This document shows, piece after piece, positions 9,625 to 20,267 of a stretch of 56,897 nt of DNA. The notes under the pieces were generated by a model. It ran no database searches and was not told the origin of the DNA. It worked only from the letters and a program-made list of their open reading frames with translations. The first letter of the stretch is position 1. Each line of letters opens with the position of its first letter. Made by a program: the position numbers and the translations under genes. The DNA lies in the NCBI GenBank assembly GCA_004802705.1, contig SGPL01000181.1, forward strand, positions 1 to 56,897. Direction: 5' to 3'. The stretch comes from Bondarzewia mesenterica. Its lineage: Eukaryota > Basidiomycota > Agaricomycetes > Russulales > Bondarzewiaceae.

Positions 9625-12035
9625 ATGGCTGACGTCCAATTACCGCCCAATTTACAACGGCTGTCATCTATTGTGGATGAGAAGCCCGAATTATTTGCTT
9701 CTGGCAGCAAAGACATACGAGACGCTGCCCTTTCCGCAACCCAGTTTGTTTTCGATCTAGGTATGGTCTCTCAGTCCTTACTATCGCTTTGCTCACATAG
9801 TGTTCAGCTTTGCGGTCAGAAGCCCAATCTCAGCCTCATATTGGCGCATTGTTAGCCTCGTTTAGCCCTTCTCAGTCTCCTCAGACACGTTCTCAAACGC
9901 GTGCAAATGGCAAAAGAAAACGCGGTTCATCACTCCAATCAAGGATAGAACAGAAGCCTGCGCTTCAGGTGACACCCCTGACATCCCTATTTGTCGAGGG
10001 AATGAATGACGAGCAGGTATGGGCGCAATTAGAGCTAAGGACGACGAATATTTGCGGCATGCTGCAACTCGCTCTGGAGGGGACAGGGGAGGACTTTGAA
10101 GGAGGAGATACAGGTGAAATGAAGAAGCGTAGAAAGGTGCTAGATGATGAGGAAGAGAGCTTAGAAGAGGAGGACGAGGATACTGAAGATGATGAAGAGG
10201 ATTTGGATGATGCGAGTGAGATGTATGAATCAGGTGAGGATGCAGATTTGGGCGAGGAGGTAGAGATACTCCGGGATACGGACTCAGAGGACGATGAGGG
10301 CGAAGATGAACTGGATTTGGATGGGCGACCTCCGGCTCTCGCAGCACCACGCAACCTAAAATCGCCGAAGGCCAAACGAAATGGTCATCCCGAACTAGAT
10401 GATGGATTTTTTGACTTGGCATCCTTTAATGCGGAGACGGAAGAGGCAGAGGCACGGTCTGTTTCAAGGGGAATTCTGGGTAATAATTCAGATGAAGAGG
10501 ATTCAGAAAGCGACAACGATTTCATCGATATGTTCGGAAACATCGATGAGCAAGAAGATTCACTGGGTGACTTAGAAGGTACGTTGCATAATAAGTTCTC
10601 TTTTTTGTGTTTGCTTAACTTTGCATAACAAACAGAGGCCTCGTATAAGGACTTTTTTCGATCCTCCCCACACAGTAATAAAGTCAAAGGGAAATGCTGC
10701 GGCTTCAGTATCGTCACGGCAGACCAGAGTGCGCTTCAACGATGCAGTCAGGGTCAAAAATATTGTGGCTCGGGGTAAAAATCTTCCTGTTTCAGCAGTA
10801 GGATTTCTGGACGCAGAAGAAGATGAGTCCGATGAATTTGAAGAGTCAGAAGGTGGAGGCGAAGATGGAAATGATACGGGGATGACCAACCAATTTGTCT
10901 TGGGCAGGTCAGACACAGATGGGGATGCCGACGATGGGGAGGAAGATGAAGGTATGGGAGAGGAGGGATTGAACGGTTTTAACGCCATTGAGCGTCTGAA
11001 GGATGATCTGTTTGCTGATGAGGAGGACGAGCAGCAAGGAGGTAAATCGGCAAAGTATCTATTTTGGAGTCTTGTCCAGTAACTGACTCAACTGTTCTAG
11101 ATTTGTCCACCCACGAGAAACGTCAATCCGCCCTTCGCGATCAGATTGCAGCTCTCGAGTCGGAAAATGTTTCCAAGAAGGATTGGATGGTGATGGGAGA
11201 AGCAACCTCGCGCACGCGACCGCAAAACTCTCTGTTGGAGGAGGATCTTGAATTCGAACGCGCTATGAAGGCTGTGCCTGTCGTGACCGAGGACGTTGTT
11301 AAAGGACTGGAGGATCGAATCAAGGCCAGAATTTTGGAAAACCAGTTTGACGACGTTACACGCAGGCGTCCCGTCGATGACAAGCCATTTTTACCGTCAC
11401 GGCTCTTCGAGCTACAGGATACCAAGTCTACTCAGTCCTTGGCGCAAATCTATGAGGACGACTATTCGGCGGCGCAGACCGGCGGTGTCGCTGGCGAGGA
11501 TCGCGATGGCAAACTGAAAAAGGAGCATAACGAAATTGAGAAGGTGTGGGAGAGTATTTCCTCGAAGCTGGATGCTCTTTCGAACGTTCATTTCACCCCA
11601 GAGGCTGTATGTCAAAATCTCATTCCGTTCTACAGAATGCTGACACCGTTTGCCTCACAGCCCAAGGCTACAATTTCTACAGTGCCGAACGTCGCTTCTG
11701 CGAGCATGGAATCAGCTCTGCCTACCAGCAAGTCCGCCGCGTCCATGCTCGCGCCCGAGGAAGTATTTGACGCTTCTTCAATCGAGGCTCGCGTACGTAG
11801 CGAGCTCACACCGACCGAAAAGCGAGCCCTGCGGAACAAACATAAAAAGGCAAAAAAGAAGGCCCGCGACGTTTTGGAGAAAAGTATTGATAAGTTTACC
11901 CGGACTAAGGGACGGAGGGGCATTAAAGCGCAGAAAGAGGCCGCGTTGAAGAGCGTGGTCAAGAGCGGCAAGGGTGTCACAGTTGTGGGGAAGATGAAAG
12001 AAGTCAAAAGTAAGAAGGGTCGACACGATGCCTAA
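9625..12035 (+). CDS. MPP10: U3 snoRNP protein MPP10
   Basis: MPP10 is a nucleolar component of the small-subunit processome, binding Imp3 and Imp4 and needed for early 18S pre-rRNA cleavages. Exons: 9625-9760, 9808-10578, 10636-11041, 11101-11606, 11661-12035. The N-terminus reads MADVQLPPNLQRLSS; long Asp/Glu-rich tracts follow (10140-10330 and 10800-11030), as is typical. Conserved blocks include FFDLASFNAETEE, IDMFGNIDEQ, YKDFF plus DPP, VRFNDAVRVKNI, STHEKRQSALRDQI, ENQFDDVTRRRPVDDKPFLPS, and a basic C-terminus (RALRNKHKKAKKKARD). The intron at 11607-11660 is 54 nt and in frame, so it can be mistaken for coding sequence; removing it gives the expected PKATISTVPNV block. At 10653-10658 a T6 run breaks the frame between YKDFF and DPPHTVIK; five Ts would restore it. 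The break is probably a sequencing indel. Confidence 0.92.
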
Positions 12036-12497
12036 AATTTTCGCTACGACTACTTTCATGCATGCCTTCGGATAGCATCCAGAGTTCACTCGACGTCTTC
12101 GTTTCTTGTGCACTTGTACGAGACGGTAACATGTTGATGGAGTGAATTAATCGGTGTCCGCACTATACGAAGTTCTTGGATCTCCATACTTATAGTAAAT
12201 CAAGATTGAACTGTGGCATTATTTTTCGCTAAAAATATCAGTCGTACACTGACGTCGTAGCCGGTATTACTACTGATAACCAACGCACTCGAGATCGCCA
12301 GTCACGAAGGCCTACAAAAGCACAAAAGTTGAAAGGATTATCGTTCATTTTACGTACATAATCATGCCGAGCGCCGAATTCATTACGTAAACATTTCTCA
12401 GTTTCATCTACTTAGTCTTTGCTCACAGCCACGGAACATCAGTTACTTAGACGACTCTGACCACCATTCTCTATCCCGATATCCACAAACTCGCACT
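12036..12497. promoter_or_regulatory. Upstream region of SEC9
   Basis: 462 bp between MPP10 and SEC9, AT-richer than the flanks. It should carry the MPP10 terminator and the SEC9 promoter. No gene is seen. Confidence 0.4.
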
Positions 12498-13687
12498 ATG
12501 TCATGGTTCAATAAGCGCAAGGACAGAAATGCGATTCCCCCTGTTGAGGATCCTATTTTGTCAGGCGGTTACGGTGGAAATAGCACCTCTCCTCGTCCTC
12601 CCGTACGATCAACCGCCAGCACTTACGTCGCCAGCCGGGACGGTGACCTCTATGGCAGCAGATCTGCATCTAACACTCCCCCTGCTGACGGCTATAGTGC
12701 ACCGCGCGATAAATATGCTCGAAACAATGCTGTGGGAGACGTCTACTCTCGCGGTCAGAGCAACCTGGAAAGTGACCGCCAGGAGTTGTTTGCTGGATAT
12801 AATCCCGAGAAGGCAGGATCAGGACGATTCAATGACGGGCCAACTCTTGCGGATGGGGACGAGGAGGATGTTGAGGGCATTAAACAGCAGACCAGGTTTC
12901 TGAAGCAGGACAGTGTGAATTCCACACGGAATGCGCTCAGGCTTGCTCGCGAGGCCGAGGAGACCGGTAGGAACACAATCAACAGATTGGGTGTTCAATC
13001 TGGTATGTAAATCGATTCTTATAGCTCTGTTCCAATGCTAAGTAGATCAAACAGAGAAGCTTGCCAATACCGAGCGCCATCTGGACGTGTCTAAGAGCCA
13101 TGCGCTCAAGGCTGCAGACAGGACGGATGAGTTGAAGCAACTTAATCGTTCCATCTTCCGTCCCGTCATTACTTTCAATAAGGACGCGAAACGTGCCGCT
13201 CAGGAAGTCAAAATCCAGCAGCGCTACGAGGATGAGCGTGAAGAGAGAGAGAAAGCAATGATGGATATTCGTGATACCCAGAATCGTTTGGGAAGGGTGA
13301 CCACCTATGGCTACGGCGGCGATGACGATGAAGGGATTGGTGGTTCAGGAGGGCGGCGCAATGGGAACCCTGCGCAACAGTCAATGAGGCAGGAGCAGAG
13401 GAAGCGATACCAATTCGAGTCCACCGCTTCTGATGATGAGATGGAGGACGAATTGGATGATAACCTCGACCAGATATTGGACGTGACGAAGAGGTTGAAG
13501 ATGAATGGGTCCGCCATGGGCGAGGAGCTTGACAAGCAGAACGTTCGTATCGGAGTTATTGAAGAGAAGGCTGTCAAGGTGGATAACAATCTTTTCACGA
13601 ATACCGAGAGGGTGAGTCGAAATTTCGTCTTGAACTGTTACCTTCACACACTAACGACTTTCACAACAGCTCAAGCGCATTAAATAG
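12498..13687 (+). CDS. SEC9: Sec9/SNAP-25-like Qbc-SNARE
   Basis: This plasma-membrane t-SNARE light chain supplies two helices to the exocytic SNARE complex with syntaxin (Sso) and synaptobrevin (Snc). Exons: 12498-13002, 13055-13611, 13670-13687. The N-terminus (MSWFNKRKDRNAIPP) is followed by a disordered Ser/Pro/Tyr-rich region. The Qb SNARE helix spans FLKQDSVNSTRNALRLAREAE to about 13140 (NRLGVQS, EKLANTERHLDVSKSHALKA). The Qc helix near 13430-13610 reads EDELDDNLDQILDVTKRL to NNLFTNTERLKRIK. No transmembrane segment or palmitoylated Cys cluster is seen, as in yeast Sec9. The final exon codes only LKRIK and the stop, so it is easy to miss. Length about 360 residues. Very likely essential for secretion. 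Confidence 0.9.
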
Positions 13688-14278
13688 AGACCTGCGCAAG
13701 ACATACCTGCACTCATACATCGCATTTTGATAGCTGTGACCATGGATTTTCATTTGGATTCTCTTCTGGATGTGTAATATTTTCTCTGCAATACTGAGAC
13801 ACAGTATAGCGTTTTCATCGCAGTGATGTTCATTGTTTCTATCTTGTCGACGATGAGGAATCGTTGTCGCATACACGGAAAAGCCTGCTTACTGGATTCA
13901 TATCACAACTTTGAATCTTTCCATGCGAATTTTTGATGAGAGTTGCATGCAGCAACTCAAGTACCGCACATATATGGTACTGTACTTAGTACCGGTATTT
14001 ACGCCGCAGTGAAGATCGCAGCGGAGAAGCTTCTACGTCACATATCATACACAGAACGATTGACTTCTGTGTGAGGTCTGCAAAGGAGACTAGTCACATA
14101 TATAGCCATCGTTCGGAGCATCGGATGCTCAATTTCGCCAGATTCCGCCTTCACAGCACTCTTGGCGCATACCGCTGCGGACTGCTGCTTTCACACAGAG
14201 AGTTCTTGTTTTGCCTTTCGAAGGATCTACTTGCTTGGACAGACAGGGTCTTGCACCGTCGTTGGGTGACGGTAGGTC
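13688..14278. other. Intergenic region between SEC9 and the CCCH gene
   Basis: No gene is seen. It holds the 3' end of SEC9 and the promoter of the CCCH gene. A plus-strand ORF at 14071-14286 overlaps the next start codon and shows no homology signal. Confidence 0.4.
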
Positions 14279-16153
14279 ATGGATGAAGAGAACCCATCGC
14301 GAGACTCCTTAAATCTAGAGCGATGGTGAGTCCGCCCTTCCTTGAACCGCCATGGTCATCTCGTGTTCACCACCGGGCCATCGAAAGGGATCGACTGTTG
14401 TCAGAACAGTCAAGTACGTGAACCTATTTTGCGCTGTTCCATTCTGCAGTATGTTCAAGTATCGTATGCAGTTATTTTCCGGGAAACAGTGACAAAAAAT
14501 GTGGCCCTTAATGCAAAGGTAGCGCGAGTTGTCGGTCTGGAAGGCAGCTCATAAGACCGTGGACAATGAAAAGACGATATTACAACGAACCGTAATCCGG
14601 TTAGAACGCAACATTGACGGGCTAAAGGTCAGTGACAGTGCATTGCATGGTATGCACATGAACGGACTACTTTGTATTTTAGGATGATAATCCGCTCACA
14701 CTGTGCTTAATCGACGGTGATGGGACAATTTTCTCTCAAGACTTGTGGGCCGCCGGTCGGACGGGAGGTCGTCAGGCCGCTGCGCTATTGACCAAAGGAA
14801 TTGTCGATCACGTCGCTGGTGTTGATGAAAGTTCATCTAATCGCGGACAGCTTTGGGTGACCATTTATTGCAATAAGACCGGACTGATGGAGACGCTTGT
14901 GAAAAATCGGATCTGTGAAGCCGAACAATTCGAGAGTTTCCTGCATGGATTTAATCAGGCTTCTCCGTTGTTCTCAATCGTTGATGTCGGGAACGTCAAA
15001 GAAGCCGCCGATACTAAAATAAAAGGTGTGTAAAACTCATCACCGCTGTATCTGTTCATGCTCTGACAAGTTACACATAGAGTATCTCCGGGTGTTCACT
15101 TGTTTTCCGCAAACTTCCAGAGTATATTTTGGAGGTAAACGTTTCACTTTCATTACTTTTGTCGTCTCGTTTTTCGTTTTTAACTCGTTGCTGACATATT
15201 ATTATTTTCGTATTGCAGGTGCACATGACAATGGCTATACATCTACACTTAATCTCCTCGACAACGAAGGATTCCTTGATAAAGTGGTTCTTTTGCGGGG
15301 TTATAGAAACTTGGCTGTCGAACTCAAGAATCTAAATCTTCCTCACCTGGAAATTGAAGGGCTCTTTATGACCCAAAAACTACAGTCCAACACTCCGAAA
15401 AAAATATCTGCAAACCCTTACAATTCCGAGTACCTCATGGGATCGCCCTCGCTTGAAGAGCGTACTCTGGGACCTAGGGTTATTGATCCCAATTTGGTAC
15501 GTAGAAAAGAACCATATCATTCATTGATGTGCTGACGACTGCACAAACAGCCGCTGAGCCGGCGTACGTTCTTCATATTGCTTGACTTCCTCTTGCTTAC
15601 AAAAACAAAACGTAGACAAACCGCCGCCGTGCAACTTCTTCTACTTATCAAATTGCAGACAGGGCACTAAATGTCATTATGGTCATGACTACTCGCTCAC
15701 ACCTGAAAATCTTTCGGAACTACGCGTAAATGCGAAAAAGTCTCCTTGCTACAATATCAACAAAAGTACGTCTGGTCACCTTTTTATTTAAATTTAAAAT
15801 AAGACTTGCATCAGATCAACCTTGTCCGGATGGTGATGCATGCTGTCTGGGGCATATCTGCCCCAAAGGCCCGAAATGTACTTTTCATAAACAAGGCAGA
15901 TGCAAATTTACGGGCAGTGAGTTTCGACCGTTCCTGAAGATAGCTCTACGCTTACTATTGCTCGTGTTCAGAGGACATGCATAAAGAACTTTACTCATAT
16001 TGGTCAGATACAGAAAACTCGCCCAACGATCGCGAACATCGAAACGTATCACCCTCTTCAATTGCTGATTCGGCTCGATGGGAAGAGCAGAAGGAGCTTT
16101 TTACATCTCCACAACGTCCATCTCCCAATTACTACTTCGGAAGCTTGTCTTAG
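14279..16153 (+). CDS. CCCH zinc-finger protein with a conserved basidiomycete N-terminal domain
   Basis: Predicted RNA-binding protein. The start at 14279 reads MDEENPSRDSLNLERW, spliced near 14298. A coiled segment (DNEKTILQRTVIRLERNI) leads into a conserved domain: DDNPLTLCLIDGDGTIF, LWVTIYCNKTGLMETL, FNQASPLFSIVDVG, KEAADTKIK, EYLRVFTCFPQTSRVYFGG, AHDNGYTSTLNLLDNEG, DKVVLLRGYRNLA, LPHLEIEGLFMTQKLQ. I believe this matches the domain called DUF7923 in fungal CCCH proteins. Zinc fingers follow: CNFFYLSNCRQGTKCHYGH is C-x7-C-x5-C-x3-H (about 15630-15690). A second cluster spans CPDGDACCLGH and CPKGPKCTFHKQGRC (15830-15910). The last exon starts KDMHKELYSYWS and ends FGSLS at 16153. The 5' exons between 14299 and 14540 are not fully resolved. 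The next gene downstream, same strand, codes for an SRA protein. Confidence 0.85.
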
Positions 16154-16706
16154 CCAGACCACGGACATAAATTCAAGAACGGAACTTGCTGTAATTGCAG
16201 ATCAATATAATCAGATTATTAACCCAGCGCGAGGGATGTATATGTACACAAGAACTCAATGCGCTTCCTCGTTTCCTCAAGTCGCATTCTCCCGCCTGAT
16301 TCACGGTCCTTTAGTCAGCGGAGACAGTTCCGCTGGCGTGCGGCAGTGCACCTGACCCTCACAGCGTCGGGCAGGACCCTCGTGAGGGTGGTGTCGGCGA
16401 CGAAACCTGGGCGCCCGCTCGCACCTTCGAGACGCAAAAATTTACAGTCACGTAGATTGAGACACGGTAACCCTCAATCCATTATTATGCGCGAAATCTG
16501 AGTCCGCGTGCGAGGTGTACGGCGGCGGGAAGTGCGCGCGCGGATCCCTTCGGCGTTGACGCGATCACGTGGCCGTGTGACTAGACGCGTACCAGCCAAG
16601 TTCAACCGCGTTCAGGTCCACAGCGACCGACCGATCGCTGAACACTTCGCACACATCTATCACAACCCTTCATACTGCGCCTCCTGGCCTCATATCTTTG
16701 CTTTTA
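16154..16706. promoter_or_regulatory. CpG-rich upstream region of the SRA gene
   Basis: No gene is visible. From about 16315 to 16640 the sequence is unusually rich in CG dinucleotides and GC compared with other intergenic stretches here. It must contain the promoter of the SRA-domain gene. Confidence 0.4.
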
Positions 16707-18178
16707 ATGCCGACAGCATATGAGCTTCGACGCGACATGCAAGTCGCGGCAAATAAAAAACTCCTAGAAGCCTTAGGATTAGAGGCTCTCAAGCCTTTGA
16801 GGCCCCCTCCCTTACTCAAACAAGCCGCTTCTAAAAAGCGGAAGACACCATCTTCCGAATCACAGGAAGAAAAGCCATTAAATAAGGCCCCACGTATTGC
16901 CGCCGCTGGTGTCACAGAGTCACCCACCGGTGGTCTTCGGCGCAGTGGACGCAACGCTGGCAAGACAGTGGACTACGTGTCCGTGCAAGAACGCGGTCAG
17001 CCGACACCTGTTTCGCGCAAGGTGGGCATTGACCACGACACTGAGCCAAACCGACCCATGGGGAAACGAAAACATAACCCGTCTGTGAATCTCTCTGTGT
17101 CGCATTCTGATCTACACTCATTCTTTCTGTGTAATAGAAAGGTGTTTGGCTCTATTCCAGGCGTTCCAGTCGGAACGTGGTGGGAAACAAGGTTTGATTC
17201 TTGGTTGTTGAAGCTGACGCAATCTGAATATTGAACACAAGGGAAGCTTGCAGCGCGGATTCGATACATGCGTGAGTACGATCATTTGGTTCAGCAAATT
17301 CACGTTGGACTTAAGGCTTGACAGGCCTTGGGTTGCGGGAATCTCTGGCTCGTCGGATGGAGCTTATTCTATCGCTCTCTCTGGTGGCTACGAAGATGAT
17401 GTTGATCTCGGTTATGCTTTGTGAGTTGACTTCAAGCATGATCAGCGATAATGACTGACGAGCTCGTATCATAATAGCACATTTACTGGCTCTGGTACTG
17501 CCTAGCTACACCTAGAATTTACTTTGAAGCGCTGCTGATGACCTTTCTCACATTACAGGCGGTCGTGATTTGAAAGGAACGAAAAATTCTCCCAAAAACG
17601 TAAGCTGCAAATCCCTCATTCAGTGATGCCTTGAGTTACATGCTTTCCAAACTTAGTTGCGAACAGCCCCTCAAAGCTCCGATCAATCGTTTGAAAACCC
17701 CTTTAACAAGGCCTTGAAAGTTAAAAAAAACTTCGATTGTCCACATTGATAGCATCTCAACCTCTTATTTTCAGACGTCTTGTGATACACGGAAGCCGGT
17801 CAGGGTGATTCGTGGATACAAGCTTAAGTCTCCATTTGCTCCTTTAGAGGGGTGGGTCAAGCCTCCTTAGTACCTAACGGTTTTCTAACAACAGTCCACC
17901 AGCTATCGTTATGATGGACTATATGTCGTAGAAAAGGTAATGTTACGCAACGCCTCCCTCGTACGCATCATCCTGACTTGATGTGCTTTGTCAGGCTTGG
18001 ATGGAAACGGGATTGAATCCCAAAGGATATCAAGTTTGCAAATTCGCTCTGAAGGTACTGTATCTGCGACTTTAACATCTTTCACAGTTGCTTTGCAATT
18101 AAAGACGACATCACAATCCTCTAGCGGCTCCCCGACCAACCGCCACTTCCACAACACAACGATGATGGAGAAGACTAG
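16707..18178 (+). CDS. Stand-alone SRA/YDG-domain protein (UHRF1-like methyl-DNA binding domain)
   Basis: SRA domains bind methylated or hemimethylated cytosine by base flipping; in UHRF1 this guides maintenance methylation. The start at 16707 ([17 protein letters not shown]) leads to a Lys/Arg/Ser-rich nuclear-type tail with [13 protein letters not shown]. The SRA domain is spread over many short exons: [17 protein letters not shown] (17138 on), [143 protein letters not shown], then a short acidic tail to the stop at 18178. The YDG signature is intact. Unlike animal UHRF1 there is no UBL, Tudor, PHD or RING. About 340-360 residues. Likely a chromatin reader of DNA methylation. Confidence 0.92.
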
Positions 18179-18652
18179 GGCGATAATGAGCAAATTGACC
18201 TCTGATTATACGTAGAGTTAGATGATTAAGTACTTGAGATATATATGCAGTATGTATCCAAGTGCCGGCTTTTTTTTTAGACTCATTATCAGCGGCACTC
18301 CGATTTGAGGCGAACGCGCGCGGGCGAATGTTCCACCCAACTTGAGGACTCTTAATACTTAGTGGTTATTGCACAACGGGTCGACGTACCTTCAACGTTC
18401 TATGCGAGCGCCGAGCGCTGAGAGGCGCTTCAGGAGCGTCCAGCGCTGAAGAGAGCGAACTCTGGAAAGGGCAAGTCTTGTGGTATCCGTTATGGGTTTC
18501 TGACCCAATTTGCTTCCGTCCGAATCTTTCCCATACGGATTTCATCAGATCTTCTTTTCTTTTCAACCTGTTGGCTTCCGAATAACCAGGAGCACTTCCT
18601 TGTTCCTCCCCTCTCTCTCTGCCTTGCAGTGAACTCTGACACTCTTTCCGCC
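18179..18652. promoter_or_regulatory. Intergenic region upstream of the DPBB gene
   Basis: No gene is seen. It ends in a CT-rich run (18600-18630) just before the start codon, a common feature near fungal transcription starts. Confidence 0.35.
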
Positions 18653-19852
18653 ATGCGTTCTTTCATGCTCACGAACATTCTGTCTTTACTTGTCTTCTCG
18701 ATGTCTGGCAACGCCGGTTATGCTGGACTCGGACTTCAACATCATCCTGTCAATGGTCTTGCCCATCGCAACCATCGTGGAGATGTTGTTCGTGCCTTGA
18801 ATGGCACCCACACTTATGAGGATGTCTACCCCCGCGCCTACCCATCGATGCGCGGAAGAGAGGTACGAGCTCGTTCACGGTCTATGCACCTGGCGTGTAA
18901 GTATCAGCCTGCACAACTATGGATAAGTTCGAGCTATGCATGGAGTTTGTGGACTGAGTTGCCTACTTGTTACACTTACAGTGGTGCCTGCGGTGGGTAC
19001 AACACCGAGGCCGATTTTGTGAGTATACAGTGTACCAAAATGTTTCTGATACCTGATTCATGACTATTGTGAATCAGATCGTCGCTCTTAACATCGCTGT
19101 GCGTTATCTGGCTCGTTTGGATTCTTGAATGATGCTGGATCCTGATGTCGTTGCTACCTGTGCGCAGGAATGGGACAACGGCGCTCACTGTAACGAGATG
19201 ATCACAATTACTGTGAACGGTAAAAGCACTCAAGCCCAGATCGTCGATGAGGTGCGCATTGAACTTCTCCGCTCTGTTGTATTTCTCCACCGTCCTTCTG
19301 TTTTCCAAGCTTCAAAATAGCTCACGTCTGTCATAGTGCCCGGGTTGCTCACCCGGTGGCCTTGACCTCAGTCCGGCCATCTTCAGATTCTACAACCACG
19401 TCATTGACGGCGTCTTGCAAGGCTCGTGGTCATACAACAATGGCGCAGGTAACGGAGACAATCAATCCAGCTCTGCGAAGCCGAGTCCCAGCTCCTCTGA
19501 GGCCCCACCTCCATCCTCCACGGTCAAACCAACCCCGACGACCACGATCACCCCACCGCCATCTTCCTCATCCGACGCTCAATCCACCACGACAAGTAGC
19601 AGCAGCAGTAGCAGCATCAGTCGTACCACCTCGACATCCGCGTTGCCGACGTCATCTAGCACGCACGCGGTCTCTAGCTTTGCGTCTTCTACTTTCTCCG
19701 CGACCTCAACCTCGGCTTTATCGGCGACAGCATCTTCGAGTGCGGCGGCTGCCCAGCAGACGCTCTCGCCTGATGACCCTCAGTTCCTCAACGTGGCGAA
19801 TATCGCCCTTTTACGGTTGGGCAGCATCATCCAGGCTGGAGCCAGCCTCTGA
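18653..19852 (+). CDS. Secreted double-psi beta-barrel (RlpA/expansin-like) protein with Ser-rich tail
   Basis: Small secreted fungal proteins of this fold (barwin/expansin-like) act at the cell wall; enzymatic activity is unproven. The start at 18653 gives a signal peptide (MRSFMLTNILSLLVFS). Core exons read TSSFTVYAPGV, then GACGGYNTEADF (18983-19020), IVALNIA, EWDNGAHCNEMITITVNGK (19168-19220), TQAQIVDE, CPGCSPGGLDLSPAIF (19339-19385), ending WSYNN. The Asp in VDECPGC and the Cys pattern are family hallmarks. A 140-residue Ser/Thr/Pro tail follows (likely O-glycosylated), with a mildly hydrophobic end (NIALLRLGSIIQAGASL) at 19852. Near 18830-18860 the signal-peptide exon and the barrel exon are in different frames, which needs either an unrecognised small intron or an indel. 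Confidence 0.8.
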
Positions 19853-20267
19853 TCCAAAAAGGGTTCATTTCAGCCTACTCTTCTCTCATTCGCAAGCGCT
19901 CGATTCTTCATACATACCTCTGGCTCATATATACTCATGTTACGCGTGAGCCTTGTGTTCGTCTGTCCTCTCCTCGCTATTGTCTGTTGTGTTAAGCCTG
20001 TTCTATCCTTCTTTCTTGGGGTTTTGTCGGGATATTCTAATAATCAACTTCCTAAGGTCGATTGTTGTGTTCTTTGTTATACATCTGGACGCTCGAGAAT
20101 GTAACAGCAAAACAATGGATCGTGATTTTGTGAACCTTCGCAACGATGTCATACATGTGCTCCTGATTGGATATGCGATACATTGGCTTTTGGTTTTGGA
20201 TACAAGCCCCGTAGGCTAACTAAGGTTACACTGCAAAAAAACTCATTCGCAAGTCCGAGTAGCATGC
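19853..20267. other. Convergent 3' region
   Basis: Lies between the ends of the plus-strand DPBB gene and the minus-strand unknown. No gene is recognised; an 88-codon plus ORF at 19953 is AT-rich and probably untranslated trailer. Confidence 0.35.

Noticed and set aside
9862..10422. A 186-codon minus-strand ORF opposite MPP10
   Set aside because: It is the complement of the acidic tracts of MPP10 (His/Pro/Ser-rich) and has no support of its own.
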